A DNA stretch of 64,000 bases, taken from Emergomyces orientalis. Its lineage: Eukaryota; Ascomycota; Eurotiomycetes; Onygenales; Ajellomycetaceae. The translations under genes and the position numbers were made by a program. The notes below the pieces were generated by a model. That model had not been told where the DNA came from. It searched no databases and worked only from the letters and a program-made list of their open reading frames with translations. Shown in pieces: positions 47,058 to 59,543 of the stretch. How positions within the stretch are numbered: position 1 is the first letter of the stretch; the number at the start of each line of letters is the position of its first letter. Location of the stretch: assembly GCA_002110485.1 (NCBI GenBank), contig MOWL01000067.1, positions 1,550,001-1,614,000 on the forward strand, in the 5' to 3' direction.

Positions 47058-48725
47058 CAGCTCTGATTAAAGTTTTTCTTGACGAGGACACACTCCAGTT
47101 ACAGGGATGGGTATTTTGCCCCTGAATACATTTAACAAACCGTCACCGTGTTCTTGAATACTGCGAATCCGCTTCCTTCGCTAGCTATTATTTGTTCCAA
47201 GGACCATGACGGGGAAAGAATTGCATGACTTATTATGCCATGGACAATGGCTAGTCATTACCGTCACCCTTCTCTTACAATTACACCACCCTTTGCCCTA
47301 AATGAACTAGTTAGTGTTTCATTTCATCTTTTTCCCGCATTCCCTGCTGGCCATCAGCAAACTCTCCCACTTCTGTTACGGCTCTTGAAAAACGGTGATA
47401 ACTTGACGGTCTTTCCCTATGACGTGTTATTCTGGTCTTATGTTGGTCAAAAAGATCGAACTGGTTTATTTAATTTTTCATTGACCTACCAAAAATGGCA
47501 CACTATTTCGTTTTCGAGATGGGATCGTATTATGATAACACGAACGCAAACCCTTCCTTTTTGTTTCTTTCTGACCTCTTATTTTTGGCTTGTGTTCTCT
47601 ATTTGCGGAGGAAAAAATTTCCTCTGTTTGCGTTTAATGAACAAGGCGCGGCCATTAGAAGCAGTTCTCTTTTTTTTCCCGTCTCCCTTTCTTTCCTATT
47701 CTGATGGCAAGCGCAGGCCTTTTTGTTATTTATATTTCCTGCTGACTGCAAATATTTTTTCTATACCCTTCCCTGTTTAATTTGATATTTGAACTCAACG
47801 TTGTTTTTTGCGCGCTGCTGCTGCGTTTGTTGCTGACGCTACTGCCACTTCTACAATTAACTACTGGTCTATAATAAACCCCATGATTAGCCCTATATAT
47901 TTTATTTTTCTCCTACACACAGATCCCCAACCCCATTTGTGATGATGAAAGGGACACATTTTTGAAATTTAATATATAAAATAATTTCTTCTTGTTACTT
48001 TTTTTCTTTTCTTTTCTATTCTTTTTCTTCGTTGCCCTATCATGGACTTTTTATCTGGGTACACAGAATCATACTGAAAAAGTAAAATAGAGTTCTATTC
48101 ATCCCTTGGGGCCAACACTGATATACCCGTTCCTCGAGTTGCAAAAGTGATCAACTGTTGAGTTTGAAGGTTTTCGTCGCGCGTTTCCCCGTGTGAGTTG
48201 ATTTTCTGAACCTCCTTTAGAGGAGCTGTTTTATTGGATTGGGTGGCAATATATAAATATAAAAGAGGTGTATTTGGGGACTCGTCGTTCTCTGAATTGT
48301 TTTACTGCTTGACATATGAATAGAGGGATGGATGTGGGATCAGAGGTTGCACTTATTTTCGTCTCCAGGCCCCTGCGAGTTGGGACGGGATTTTATCAGA
48401 TTTGTTTGAAAACTTTATAGGTACTGGATAGGCGCCAGAGTAATCATCGGGCATTATTTTCGATCTACGTCTTCAAGGGAACAAGAGATGCGCTTGGTTT
48501 CTTTTTGAGCAAAATTTGTATGTAATTCATAGATGGCGTCTTCCCTGTAACAAGGTGGAGGACGAACTTCGTACAACGGGCAGATCATGTGATAACCAAG
48601 CCCTAGTTCGGCTTCCATAGCAACAACATCCCATGAAACCATTCTGGGATTCCCATTTTACATTGAATGCCTGAAGAAAAGCGAAATGGTTTTAAATGTT
48701 TAATTCATTCTATACATTGGACTAA
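47058..48725. other. intergenic, 1.7 kb
   Basis: T-rich after the RING gene. A 181-codon frame at 47235-47780 is Phe/Leu/Ser rich, as expected from T-rich DNA, and is not supported as a gene. Confidence 0.5.
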
Positions 48726-49980
48726 ATGAACTTCTTTATCCGCTTTTTGAAGTCCAATTCGAGGACAGGTTTGACTCTGTTATTGTTAATTATCACGATA
48801 TATTATGTTTGTTTTGATACAACGCTGTTTGGCTCTACATCCAAGATACCCCCATCATGGAAACAGTCTATTGGACTTGTCCGGTCCAAAGAGATAGTCG
48901 TTGCAAGTCTGAAAGATGATGATACTTCATGGGTTGCGGAGCATTTGTCAGATTGGCATGCCAGCATCTATGTCGTGGATGACCCACACTCAGAATTGGC
49001 CGTCCCTGTCAATAAAGCGCGAGAATCGATGGTGTATCTGACGTTAGTATTCGTTTGTTTTATGTAAAATGCTGGCGAGTTTACTAACTCTATAATAATA
49101 GGTATATTATTGATCACTATGATGAACTCCCAGATATAATGATATTTATGCATAGTAACCGCTATCAGTGGCATAACGATGACCCGATTTATGGTATGAG
49201 CATTGCACACATGGAGCCACCAAATTTTTTTTACCCGAAAGGCCATTATGTTCATAAATAAACATTTCTAAATGATTTTCTAACTCGCTACCAAGACGCC
49301 GTTCCAATCATCCAATCTCTTCGCCTCCCACATGTATACAAAGTTGGCTATGCGCCTCTTCGCTGCACGTGGATCCCTGGCTGTCCTGCGGAATTACATC
49401 CCTTAAACCCCACGAAGACGGGTCCCGAAGACCGCCAACTTTCTGAAACCGCCTATGCAGTTGCATTTGAAAAGATGCTTCCGAATACCCCTATTCCATC
49501 CGCGGTAGGAGCACCATGTTCCTCGCAATTTGCCGTGACTAGGGACCAAGTGATGAAAAGGTCGAAAGAGAGCTACGAGCTGATACGACGTTGGGTCATC
49601 GAAACGGATCTTCCGGATCGGATTTGTGGACGCATTATGGAGTATATGTGGCATAGTATGTTCAGTTTTCCTGGTTTTTGCTTTGCTTTTCTCATATCTA
49701 GCACGTCATTTAGTCTTAATATATGAATGGGTGGGTATATCTTAGGCGATATGCCAGCTAACCTGGTTTTAACGCAGTCATCATGCAAATGCCACCAGTC
49801 TACTGCCCGCCAGCAGGGGAGTGCTACTGTATGACATTCGGGTTGTGTAACTTGACATGCAACACTGTTGCGGGTTGCGAGAACAGATATATTCTCCCCA
49901 AATATTCACGCATCCCCGAGGGCTGGCCGGAAGAAGGCGGAGGGGAGAACGGCTGGCCGGTTCCTGGGTGGCATCAATGA
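48726..49980 (+). CDS. DUF3431 family protein, type II membrane anchor
   Basis: Exons 48726-49042, 49102-49193, 49296-49655 and 49778-49980; introns 59, 102 and 122 bp. Spliced length is 972 nt, 323 residues. A hydrophobic segment at about residues 16-31 (LTLLLLIITIYYVCF) after a short basic N-terminus suggests a signal anchor. The luminal part has the DUF3431 pattern: VVASLKDDDTSWV, IYVVDDPHSELAVPVNKARE, YIIDHYDELPDIMIFMHSNR, YQWHNDDPIY, and a Cys-rich C-terminal part (CPPAGECYCMTFGLCNLTC). Function of the family is not established; it is often described as glycosyltransferase-like, which I treat as inference. Confidence 0.88.
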
Positions 49981-50469
49981 TGAACACGACCCTGTTGCAA
50001 CTTTTATGATATTCAGAAATTGACCCTGGTTGGTATTACGACCTGTCAACTCTTATCCCGTCACATTCATCGATCTGAATACAGAATAAACATGCCCCGG
50101 GATATTGGACCAGGATTCCCTTCAGGTTGGAGAGGTCGTTAACTTTCATGGGGGTCGCAAGGCGCCGGTGTGCTTTAATTTTGGACCTATACTCTCATTT
50201 AACAGCATCCGCAACTGCAGTTTAGTGTCCGCGCATTTACATTCGCTTATGCCAGTGACATGGCATTTACAGCCGGAAAATGAAGACAGAAAAAACAATC
50301 CGTACATCAGCTAATACCAACGAATGAGATCAAAAAATCTATCACTATATAGACGCACACGCGTGCGCTCGCTCAATTCGGCCCATCATCCCATTCCCAA
50401 ACATGCATATATGCAATGATTCCTCCATCTGTCCTTAATCCTCCCCAAGCGAGTTCCCCAGCATCACGT
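49981..50469. other. intergenic, convergent genes
   Basis: Probable 3' UTRs on both sides; nothing coding seen. Confidence 0.5.
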
Positions 50470-51385
50470 TTACGCCTTCGAGAAAAAAGCAGCATAGCTC
50501 TGCACCGCGCCGGCAAACCCGACGATGGCTGCTGTATCTCTAATACCGTTTTTGTTGTACCATGCGGAAGTACCGAAACAGAGGATGGAAGTTAGAGCGG
50601 CGATGCCTTTTTCAATTGGGTCGGTCAGGGCGCCGTGCGTCGATTGCGACCACCGGTAGTTGGTTAATGCTATATACGGGGCGTGACAACATGGGTTAGT
50701 ATACAGAAGTAGAATGGGGAATGGTTTTTATTTTGTTGATGCTTTCCCCTGTTCTGGTTCCCAGATGGATCTTCGGGCGCGTCCCTTTTGCCAGCGAAGA
50801 AAGGCTCTTGTCGGGGAGATATGTATATATGAATGACTATGACACCCAATTCAAACGCGTATGATGTATAAACTTACCAACAATGAGAAAGAAGATGCTT
50901 CCCTGTAAATGTAGATATCTCGTTATTAGTAAATCTGAGTTTGCATTCTTATGTTGTTGGAACTTGGCGCGCAAAAAAAAAACAGCTGACGGAGTTTTAA
51001 CAGAGTAAGATGAAGTATATGAAGAGTTGTCTTTCTGGTATGTTTCCACGCATTTGCTTCCTTGAAAGCATTTATAGCAACCAAATAATTCAACAACTGA
51101 GACAAAACCAGCAAAACCACTACATACCTGATACCACCCAGCTCTCGAAAAGGCGCCTACATGTCGAGGAAGACCCTTAAACTGCGGATCAGTCATGAAC
51201 GACTTACTCACAATCTAATGGTAGTAACCAATCCCATGGGGGCGGGTCAAATAGTTAGCTATGAAATGTTTATTGAATAGTTATTGATTCGGGGAGGCCT
51301 AGGTATAGTGGATCCCCCTACATACCGTATGGCCGACTGCGAGCAGGGTGAATACGGTGGCGCTAGCTTTGTATGCTGTTGACAT
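50470..51385 (-). CDS. small fungal membrane protein, 123 residues
   Basis: Exons on the minus strand: 51385-51326, 51214-51128, 50902-50878 (25 nt), 50669-50470; introns 111, 225 and 208 bp. Spliced length is 372 nt and all phases fit. Sequence landmarks: YKASATVFTLLAVGHT, SKSFMTDPQFKGLPRHV, GWYQ joined to GSIFFLIVALTNYRWS, DPIEKGIAALTSILCFGTSAWY, GIRDTAAIVGFAGAVQSYAAFF. Four hydrophobic segments suggest a compact integral membrane protein. Similar small proteins appear to be conserved in filamentous fungi, but I know no function. The 25-nt exon is easy to miss by automatic prediction. Confidence 0.75.
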
Positions 51386-52373
51386 AGTGTTCGTTGTCTT
51401 TATACTGTGTTTTTATATGCGGCTAAAGATTTCCCGCAAAGTGAAGGTGCCAATGGCAGTGATTTATACGATATTGAAGAATGGGATCTTTGAATCAATT
51501 TATTCCATTTAGATTGAATTGGATGGTATTGCGGTTGTTTAGGGGAAGCTTTGTTGTTTTATATAACTCCAGGTTAACCTCGGCTGATTTTCAGAAAGCT
51601 TAGTGCTGACGTTAGAGTTTTGGGTGGATGCCAACCTGGGTTGATTTACAGTTGAAGAGAGTAGATCGAGCCACGCGACGGTGAAAAGAAAATAATACAT
51701 CTGGATAGATGAATATTGTGCAATGAATTTAAAATGATATATGGTTTGGTAGTAGTATCCCGCTGTGATGCTCTACCAGGCCAATAGGCCTAGAGGTTGA
51801 GGCTCTTAGATCACGGATTGGGCGGTCCTCCTTCAAACATCTAGTTACTGTTTCCCGCCAGTCGAGGTTTCGAGAATCGCGTTCACGAACTGGATATATT
51901 ATTTCTCATCAAATGGCCTTCATGGATGTGTGTGACTAGCAGCTTTGCCTTCCATGAGACAACAACGATGCATGTCGCGCACTGAATAGATGTCAACGGC
52001 TGTATCTCCTGTTCTTCCACAATCACTATTGTTCTTGGTTGCCTGTATTGATTTTAATCCCTCGGGCCCTGATATTTAGGTGCAACAAATGCATCCAAGT
52101 AACTAGGTAGTCCTCCCCTGTTGTCACATCTTATGTATGTGTACATACATTCCACTGCGACTGCTCATCAACCTCTTTCCCCAGGAATATCCCTATTTTC
52201 AGAATATTCAGCAGCTTCAATGACAGACTTGAGAAAGCCTCATGTATCATCATATTTTAAAAGCGTGGGGTTTCATTAAGAGCCATTGATGCAGTTCGCT
52301 TCCTGGGCTCTAGGAATGATCGGGCTATGGTGATCACTTGGACGCATAAACATCGTAGTCAAGTAGCAAGCAC
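51386..52373. other. intergenic, 1 kb
   Basis: Promoter of the small membrane protein on the left and 3' flank of RRG7 on the right. No feature recognised. Confidence 0.5.
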
Positions 52374-53090
52374 TCATCCAAGAGTTTCTGGAAGACCCCT
52401 AATTTCCTCTCCCTTCCAGGTAAGAGACACAGTTTTATCCCCACCGTCTTCCTGCGCTTCCCCTGCATGTTTAACCTCAACCCCCAACGCAGCCAGACCT
52501 GTATCCTCCGTGGCCCTATTCCACAAAATCTGTCGCATACGACCATCCAATTCCGCAAAGATCCATACCAACGGATACCTGCTCTTCAACAGCGCAGTCC
52601 GGAGCCCTTTCGTGGATTCTCTCGAGCTGACTAGCATTCCTAGGATTCCTTGGCCGCGCCATCCTACTGGCGCCCCTGCAAAAGTTCCTTCTAGTTCCCG
52701 TACCACATTCGGGCCTACTTTGTTTTTCAGAGCTTTGCATTGTACGATGACGCGTAGTGCTTGTGAGTCTGAGTGTGGGAGATGCCAGCTGCCCACCAGA
52801 TCTATGCCGGAATCTAGACGGCCGCCGATGCGCGTCAGATCGAGACCGAAGCGGCGGAGGGTTTGGAGGATTGTGTATTCGTAATGCGTACCGACGTATG
52901 TGGTACTTGTCGGGTCGAGAGAGGTTCTGGCGGCATAGTCGAGGAATGAAGGGAGATCATGATGGTTGGAGGTCGGGGAGGTAGGAGGAATTGGTGGAGC
53001 GGGAGAGTCGGAGAATGACCGATAAGCACATCGTAGAGGAATGCGGGCGGATAGCCGGGAAGACAAGAGGAGAGGTCGTATATGTTTCAT
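52374..53090 (-). CDS. RRG7: Rrg7-like mitochondrial protein, restriction-endonuclease fold (DUF2034)
   Basis: Single exon, 238 residues from the ATG at 53090; yeast Rrg7 is of similar size. The N-terminus is basic and hydroxylated (KHIRPLLLSSRLSARIPLR), a typical mitochondrial presequence, which is why the longer frame from 53303 is rejected. A PD-(D/E)xK-like core is visible: Glu71 in THYEYTILQTL, Asp97 in RLDSGIDLVGSW, and Gln117 and Lys119 in VIVQCK. In yeast the gene is required for respiratory growth; its biochemical activity is not established. The catalytic-looking residues are all present here. Divergent to MED21. Confidence 0.85.
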   Translation of the reverse strand: MKHIRPLLLSSRLSARIPLRCAYRSFSDSPAPPIPPTSPTSNHHDLPSFLDYAARTSLDPTSTTYVGTHYEYTILQTLRRFGLDLTRIGGRLDSGIDLVGSWHLPHSDSQALRVIVQCKALKNKVGPNVVRELEGTFAGAPVGWRGQGILGMLVSSRESTKGLRTALLKSRYPLVWIFAELDGRMRQILWNRATEDTGLAALGVEVKHAGEAQEDGGDKTVSLTWKGEEIRGLPETLG

Positions 53091-53434
53091 TGAATTGGTT
53101 GGAGGTGAAAGATGTTGAAGTAGAAGACTTTGTTCTTGTTGTGTTTTTGCTTCGTAGCTGATTCCAAGTCGTTGGCCAGTTGCCAAGCCGCAGCTCACAG
53201 CTTCAACTCTTGACCTCATCTTTCGCTTGTCGCATTCCCAACATCGCATTGTATTGCCCATTTCAACATCACCACCACCAGACAAAACAGCAATTTTTAA
53301 CATGAGACCATCACTGAACGCATCTCATTAATTTCCTTAACCCTTTTCTACCCTGGTCCGAAATACCTCTCCAACCCCTCAGTCACCACTCAGGGAAACT
53401 CCCCGTTCCCTACTCCACAATATCACCGCCCACC
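53091..53434. promoter_or_regulatory. shared RRG7/MED21 upstream region
   Basis: 344 bp between divergent start codons. Confidence 0.6.
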
Positions 53435-54057
53435 ATGGCGGACATCCTCACACAGCTCCAAACATGCTTGGACCAGGTAAGCAGATTCCGTCCCACAACT
53501 ATAAATTAAAAGCGAAACCCCAAAACCAGAAGCCCTATCTAACAAAAGTCAAACCCGCCCGCATCCAGCTTGCAACCCAGTTCTACGCAACCCTCTGCTA
53601 CCTAACAACCTACCACGACCACTCCGCCGCAACCCCGCCCTCCAACATCCCCACAGCCATCCCACAACTGAAAAAGATCCCAAAAAACCCTCCTCCTGCC
53701 ACTACCACATCCGCCGCATCCCCCCAACCGCAACAGCCCAACACACCCGCGGGTGCAGAAGCGCAAGCCCAGCAGCCAGAATCACCAACAGAACCTACCC
53801 CAGATTCACACGAGATTTTTGCACAGCGGCAGCGCGAGCTAGCTCGTGACCTGATTGTCAAGGAGCAGCAGATTGAATACCTCATCAGCGTTTTGCCGGG
53901 GGTGGGGAGTAGTGAGGCGGAGCAGGAAGAGAGGATTAGACAGCTTGCGGAGGAGTTGAGGGTTGTGGAGGCGGAGAGGAGGGTGAAAAGGAGGGAGATG
54001 AGGAGGTTGGGGGAGAGGGTTGATGAGCTGTTAGGGGCTGTGGAGGGGAGGAGGTGA
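53435..54057 (+). CDS. MED21: Mediator complex subunit Med21 (Srb7)
   Basis: Exons 53435-53476 and 53569-54057; intron 92 bp (donor gtaagc, branch ctaac, acceptor cag). Spliced length is 531 nt, 176 residues. The join gives MADILTQLQTCLDQ then LATQFYATLCYLT, the signature N-terminus of Med21. A Pro/Gln/Thr-rich linker follows, then a long coiled coil (ARDLIVKEQQIEYLISVLPG, RIRQLAEELRVVEAERR) that pairs with Med7 in the Mediator middle module. The first exon is only 14 codons. Confidence 0.94.
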
Positions 54058-55266
54058 GAAGACACACAGTCGTCAGAGCGAAGGATTGATTGTTTTGGGA
54101 TGGGAGTTTTCTCTTTCGCAGTTAATTTTTTTTATGGGTAAGCCTTCTGGTGGAATGTGATTTATTATTGCAAGGCATGGACGGCGTTGGATGGATGGAG
54201 CTGGTGCATTTTTTGTGGATGGACATTTTGGATTTTATTTTTCTTTCCATTTCATTCATCTTCTTGACACTTTTAAGTACGGCATTGCGTGGATGCTGTG
54301 TTCCCCAATGATAGATACCCTGGATTTAGCCTGCGAAATAAATGATGTGTGTCACCATTTTTTACAATCAATGCGCATTCAACGCTGCCATAGTCCCATC
54401 TGCTTGATCATTTGGCCACCAGCCCGTTGGGGTTTGTCATCTATTTGCTTATGCCGCATGTCTGATCTAGAATAGGCTTGTCGGGTATGCAAAAGCCCGA
54501 GAGTCGGAAAAAAAAATTTTTTTGATCCAGATATCTAAATATCTTTATCTTCGAGACTACATGCCCGCTTTCAAAAACAAAACCGCCGAATTTTACGACG
54601 AAACTGAAAAAGTGGTGAAAGAAAACAGTAAAAAAAAATTACACAGGCATATATTAAAGCGTCCAACGGCCAGAAATGATGCAACTTCAAATCAGTATGC
54701 CACCAAAGGAAAAACAAAGGTAGAGAAAAGCATGTTCCAGGCAAAATAAGACAGTTTGGAATAACAGGTATAACAAAAAAAAAAGTTGAAACGAAACAGG
54801 AAATATTCAGGGTATATGATAATTGTGAATTTGGGACTGGCAAAAAAAAAAAAAAAAAAAAAGAAAAGAGAAAGAAACAAAGAAAGAAACAAAAGAATAA
54901 GAGAGAGGGAGATGTCGGTTGTTCAAGCCTGTAAAAAGTTCAAAAAAAGAGCCTCTAAATCACCGCCAGCTTAACCATCTGTATTTGTTCTCTGTAGGTC
55001 CCGAATTGCGCCCATTTTTTTATGCGCCGTATAGCGTTATATTATTTTCAAAGAGAATATGAATTTGTATGTATGTGTGTGTGTTTGTGTGTTGGTCGAG
55101 CACCTATCCATTGACGTAGTGTGATCGTAATCGTGAATCATGAAATATATGCAAAAAAGAAATAAAGTAAAGAAAAGACGAAAGCAGCAAGAAGAGGGAT
55201 CCAATCCATCCAGCGCGAAGCAAAGCGCAAAAAAAAAAAAAGAAAAGAGTGAAGGACAGTTTCACT
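54058..55266. other. intergenic, 1.2 kb, low complexity
   Basis: Contains a 21-bp A run at 54842-54862 and a (TG)n stretch at about 55070-55095. No coding frame is supported. Confidence 0.55.
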
Positions 55267-55318
55267 TCACGTAAATAGATTCCGATACTCCTTCATCCTC
55301 TCCTGCTGCAACTCTCGC

Positions 55319-58300
55319 CTATCCAACTTGCCGCGATTCAAAACTCATATCCGCCATCTGCTGTTTCTTCTTCGCCAGCTCTGCGATCTTCTCTTCAATG
55401 CTATCTTTCATGATGAATTGAACCGTCGTAACCTCCCGCGTCTGGCCCAGGCGATGTACCCGGTCCACAGCTTGCGCGATCGCAGCTGGGTTATATTGCG
55501 GCTCCATGATATACACTTTGGATCCCGAGGTTAGGTTTAGGCCGACGCCGCCTGCGCCTAGGGTGGCGAGGAGGACAGTGATGTTGTTGTCGTCGCGGAA
55601 TGCGTCGAGGGCGGCGTTGCGCTGTTTTAGGGTCATGGTGCCATCGAGGCGCGTGAAGCTGGTAATCCCGTTATCTTCCAGGGCAATCTCGATCAGATCA
55701 AGGTGCGATGTCCAGGAGGAGAAGACGATGCTTTTGATGGGGGCTTCGTCGGGGGTTTTCTTGCTTTCTTCGATGGTATCGAGGAGGTGTGAAATGAGCG
55801 CTTTGGTCTTTGTATGTGGTCCTTCGTACTGGCCGAATTTCTTGGCTTGTTTGGGGTTCTGTCTCGTGGATAGTTGGGATGCTTGGAATTTCTCAAAGCC
55901 CCGACGGGTAATGGCTGAATAAGTCACGGGAATTATTCCCTTGCAAAACGTGCAGCTAAGCTGGGATCTTTTGCCGGCATTTTCGTCGAAAACTTGTTGA
56001 ATTGGAGGGAAGCAGTCTGCGCAAACAATATCATAACATGGGAGCATGGCTGCCATGAGTGGATCTTTATCGCTCGGGCTGTCTTCTGGAGATTGGAGTG
56101 CGATAGTATTGCCGCACCTTGCACAAACATCTGCAGCTGATTCTTTCATCAGGGCCAGCATGTCATACGCCTTCTTCTCCGTAACGGTTAATGATTTTTC
56201 GTCAACCGACTCTTCCAAATCAATAGCGTCATTGGCGCTTAACCCTCTAAACCTCTCGCGATCTTGTTGGTCGAGGAGTTCTTTTCCATGAGCACTGATT
56301 TGTCTCAGAACCATCATCGCCTTCAAAACTAAATGATACATCTTCCCACGCATCTTTTCTTTACTCTGGCCAGCAATTACATTCATCATCACGTTAGATT
56401 CTTTCCTGAAGAATTCATGCAGCAATTTTTCTTGTTCTGAAAATGTCAACGTGATGATCTTGTCATGGCGGGGTGGCAGATTAATACGATCTTTGACGCG
56501 ACGGAGAGTGAACGAATCAACGAGCATACGAAGGTTCGGGATTGCATTCGGGTTCTCGCTCTTAAATGGGGCAATGATGTAGGCTGCGAACTGAGCTTTC
56601 TCCACGTACGGATAGAGTTTCAAAAACCTCGTGACAGACGCTAGGTCTTCGAGTCTGTTTTGGATTGGCGTTCCAGTCACCGACCAACGCCTTTGGGAAT
56701 TTAATGAAAATATAGCCTGGCTTTGGGCAGTGCTTTGTTCTCTGATAGCGTGGGCTTCATCGAGAACGATACGGAACAGGTTCATGTGGGTGAGTGGGCT
56801 AGTTCCCCTCTTCGTGCTTTTGCCAGATAGTTCGCTGAGTATTGTGCTGTAAGTAGTGATGATGAGGTCGTACTTGGATAATTCAACCGGGTTCCCTGTT
56901 CTGCCGGGCCCGTGAAAAACATAGTATGAAAGAGCATCATCTTCCAAATGTTCCTCGATTTGGCCAACCCAATTCCCTACTGCGCTCAAGGGACAAACCA
57001 GAAGTGTGGTCTTCGCATTCCGTGACGCAGGATTGCTCAACAATCTCTTGTCAACTGTCTGCATCGCCCACTCTAATGACTCGAGATGCGTGGATATGAC
57101 AAGCGATAAAATGCTCAAGGTCTTCCCCAAACCCATCATATCCGCCAATAAGCCTCCATAGACCTGTAGCGGTTCTTCGAACAAAGTAACACCACTGATA
57201 ATATCGCGATAGCACTTTCGGCCGTTCGACTGATATTGGACTCTCCATAAAGAATTGTTTTCCTCCTCTCTCTCTCCAAATTTTCGGGGTTTTTCTTTCT
57301 GCAACATATACCACAGCGCCTGTTTCTGATGCGCAAGCAGAGGAGTTTTTATCGACGGAGGCGGCTCTATTTCAGGAATATTCTCTGCACTGGTCAACTT
57401 ATCGAACATCTTCGTGACAGCACTATTAATCTCTTCCGCCGTCCGTGTTTCCGATTGAACCGCAAGTCGATTTGTGGCACTCGCTGCTTGAACCAGGCGC
57501 CTCTCGGCATGGGGATTGTATGTCGAAATTCCCGCTTCAACCGAATTAGGCGTCCCTAACCAAACGTTCTTCTGGCCAAGATGCCTCCCAATCCCGTCAG
57601 CCATCTTCCTAGGCCCATAGAGGTTGATTGTCACGCGGTATATCTCCGAGCAAGCTTGCCCTGGCCACTCATTTTCCTTCTTCTTGCGGACATCGAGGCG
57701 AACTTGAGTTCGCACCTTGATGATCGTCGAATCGAGGAGCGGGACCAAAGCTGCAGAAACGCGGTGGTCAATGATTCCAAATACACTTTGTGAAGGATCT
57801 GCGATTTCAATCCTAGTATCTGGGCCGCGAGTGCGTAGAAGCTGGCATCGAATAGAGGGCCAGTCGGACGATGTTGCGCCGAAAACCGATTTCATTGGGC
57901 GAGGAACTTGGTGAGCGTAAACCATAGCACCTTCAATTCTACCATAACAAACCTCCTCCGTCCCCAAATCTTTATTTCCAAGGAAGACTACCTCGTCATC
58001 TTCATTTTTATCATCATCTAGGAGAAATTGTCAGCACACACATATAGTTCATCGCAGGGACGCGCTAAGGCCATATACCTATTGTAAGATCTATCGTAGC
58101 AAACTCAGAAAGCGATGGTGTACTGTTTTCAGAACGTTCCTTCATGTAATCCCCCAAACCCCTCCCAGCGCGAGAAGAAAACTTCCCATCCGAGCTACTA
58201 GCATTTTGGTTCGCGTCGCGTTTTAATCGTTTCTGTGGTTGAACCCCGCGCTCTTCAACGCCATACATATCTTCAATCATATTTCTATGAAAGTCAAACC

Positions 58301-58833
58301 GAGTCGTCTCCTGCCAATGAGTTGAATCCGTTTTCTGGCTTTGGGAATCGCTCATGTTTCCATCTGAGGCGGGATCGCCGTTGTTATTACTATTGAACCG
58401 TGGAGGGGTTGGCGTTTGAGAAACTGGCGCACTAGCATATGTTCCTGCTTTGCGCGCTTTCAAGCTTCGAGGGCTTAACAACGCTCTGGGGTCGAAAGAG
58501 GTTCCCGAGGGTGCGCCGCCGGGTCTGGGAGAGCTGGAGCTTGAGCCTAGACGTTTAAGAACGGCAAAAATGAGTATGGTGCCTAAATAAGTTAAGTGAA
58601 ATTTAAGAGTATGACGAAAAAAAACAATAAAAGTAAAACTCGAGAGATATATCGAATGTGAGCAAAATTAAAGGTAGTTAAGGTTTGCGACCCAGGTGCC
58701 ATGGGCAAGAAGTGATGTCGAGTTGAACTATTGTTGAGACAAAAAAAAAAGTTGAGAGTAAGTAAAACATACCTTTCGCCGCCTGCTTTTTAAAAGCTTT
58801 CGGGTCCAGCAGAACTGCAGCAGAAGAATTCAT
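55319..58833 (-). CDS. Rad5/HLTF-like SNF2 ATPase with HIRAN-like and RING domains
   Basis: Exons on the minus strand: 58833-58773 (61 nt), 58546-58079, 58017-55319; introns 226 and 61 bp. Spliced length is 3228 nt, 1075 residues to the first stop. The N-terminus is disordered. A HIRAN-like region lies at about 200-320 (VCYGRIEGAMVYAHQVP, SVFGIIDHRVSAALVPLL). SNF2 motifs: ADMMGLGKTLS near 469 and LDEAHAIRE near 596. A RING finger at about 800-855 sits between the helicase lobes (CARCGNT, LPCYDIVCADCF, CTFCKG). Motif VI is DRVHRLGQTREV near 1034. The order matches HLTF/Rad5-type translocases of DNA damage tolerance, though the exact orthologue is uncertain. The last residues (FESRQVG) look out of frame; see the frameshift finding. 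Confidence 0.9.
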
Positions 58834-59256
58834 GGTGGCTCAGAAAAAGCTTTTGTCTGTGTTATATTAAGAAATCGCCCCGAAAGGTCCAGAATGGTAT
58901 CGCAAAGAAAACGACATCTATCGGTTTAAAAATGAGAAAAGAATGAAAATTTTCACGGAATTATATGTAGCGCGTTCATATCGAGAGAGCATCCGTAGTT
59001 GGTAACAGGGAGATGGAAAAGGTTCAAGGGTTATGTGAAGGTGAAGGAGGACGGGACTCGAGTCGAGTTCGAGGGTAGAAGGGAGAGAGGGAGCTCAGAA
59101 AGTTTTTGATGAGCGCGTGCGAGGCAAAAGCACGCGTAGTGTGTTGAGTGCCGCCTCAATCTAGTCTGTGGTGCTGTGGAATAAATGTGTTTATCCATTC
59201 ATTCTCACTGCTCAATCCGGACAGACACTGTGGTGTAGACGTAGGAGGTGGTTGAG

Positions 59257-59302
59257 GAAGAAGAAGAAGAAGAAGAAGAAGAAGAAGAAGAAGAAGAAGA
59301 AG
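59257..59302. repeat. (GAA)n microsatellite, about 15 units
   Basis: Uninterrupted GAA repeat. Confidence 0.9.
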
Positions 59303-59524
59303 CAGTTGAGGAACGGAGAGGAATGACGCATTGGGATAACTAAACCCATGGGGAGTAGATAAGATAAGCAAGGCGGCATGTGACCACGATTTGGTTAAAA
59401 GTTTAAACATCCCATCATATTTTCTGGGGGTAATGATAAACGACGGCAAATATTGGGCTATTATTATATACATATTTCTAGGTAAATAGGAAGGAAATAA
59501 AATATAAATGTAAATCCATAGAAC

Positions 59525-59543
59525 AAAAAAAAAAAAAAAAAAA
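59525..59543. repeat. poly-A run, 19 bp
   Basis: Homopolymer. Confidence 0.9.

Noticed and set aside
47235..47780. 181-codon frame
   Set aside because: Composition (Phe, Leu, Ser) reflects T-rich DNA; no domain and no conserved-looking motif.
53091..53303. Upstream extension of RRG7 to 53303
   Set aside because: It would bury the mitochondrial presequence at residue 72 and occupy most of the MED21 promoter region.
58547..58578. Earlier acceptor for exon 2 of the SNF2 gene (about 58578)
   Set aside because: It would insert a hydrophobic stretch (ILIFAVLKRLG) in a disordered N-terminus; the acceptor at 58547 keeps phase and composition.
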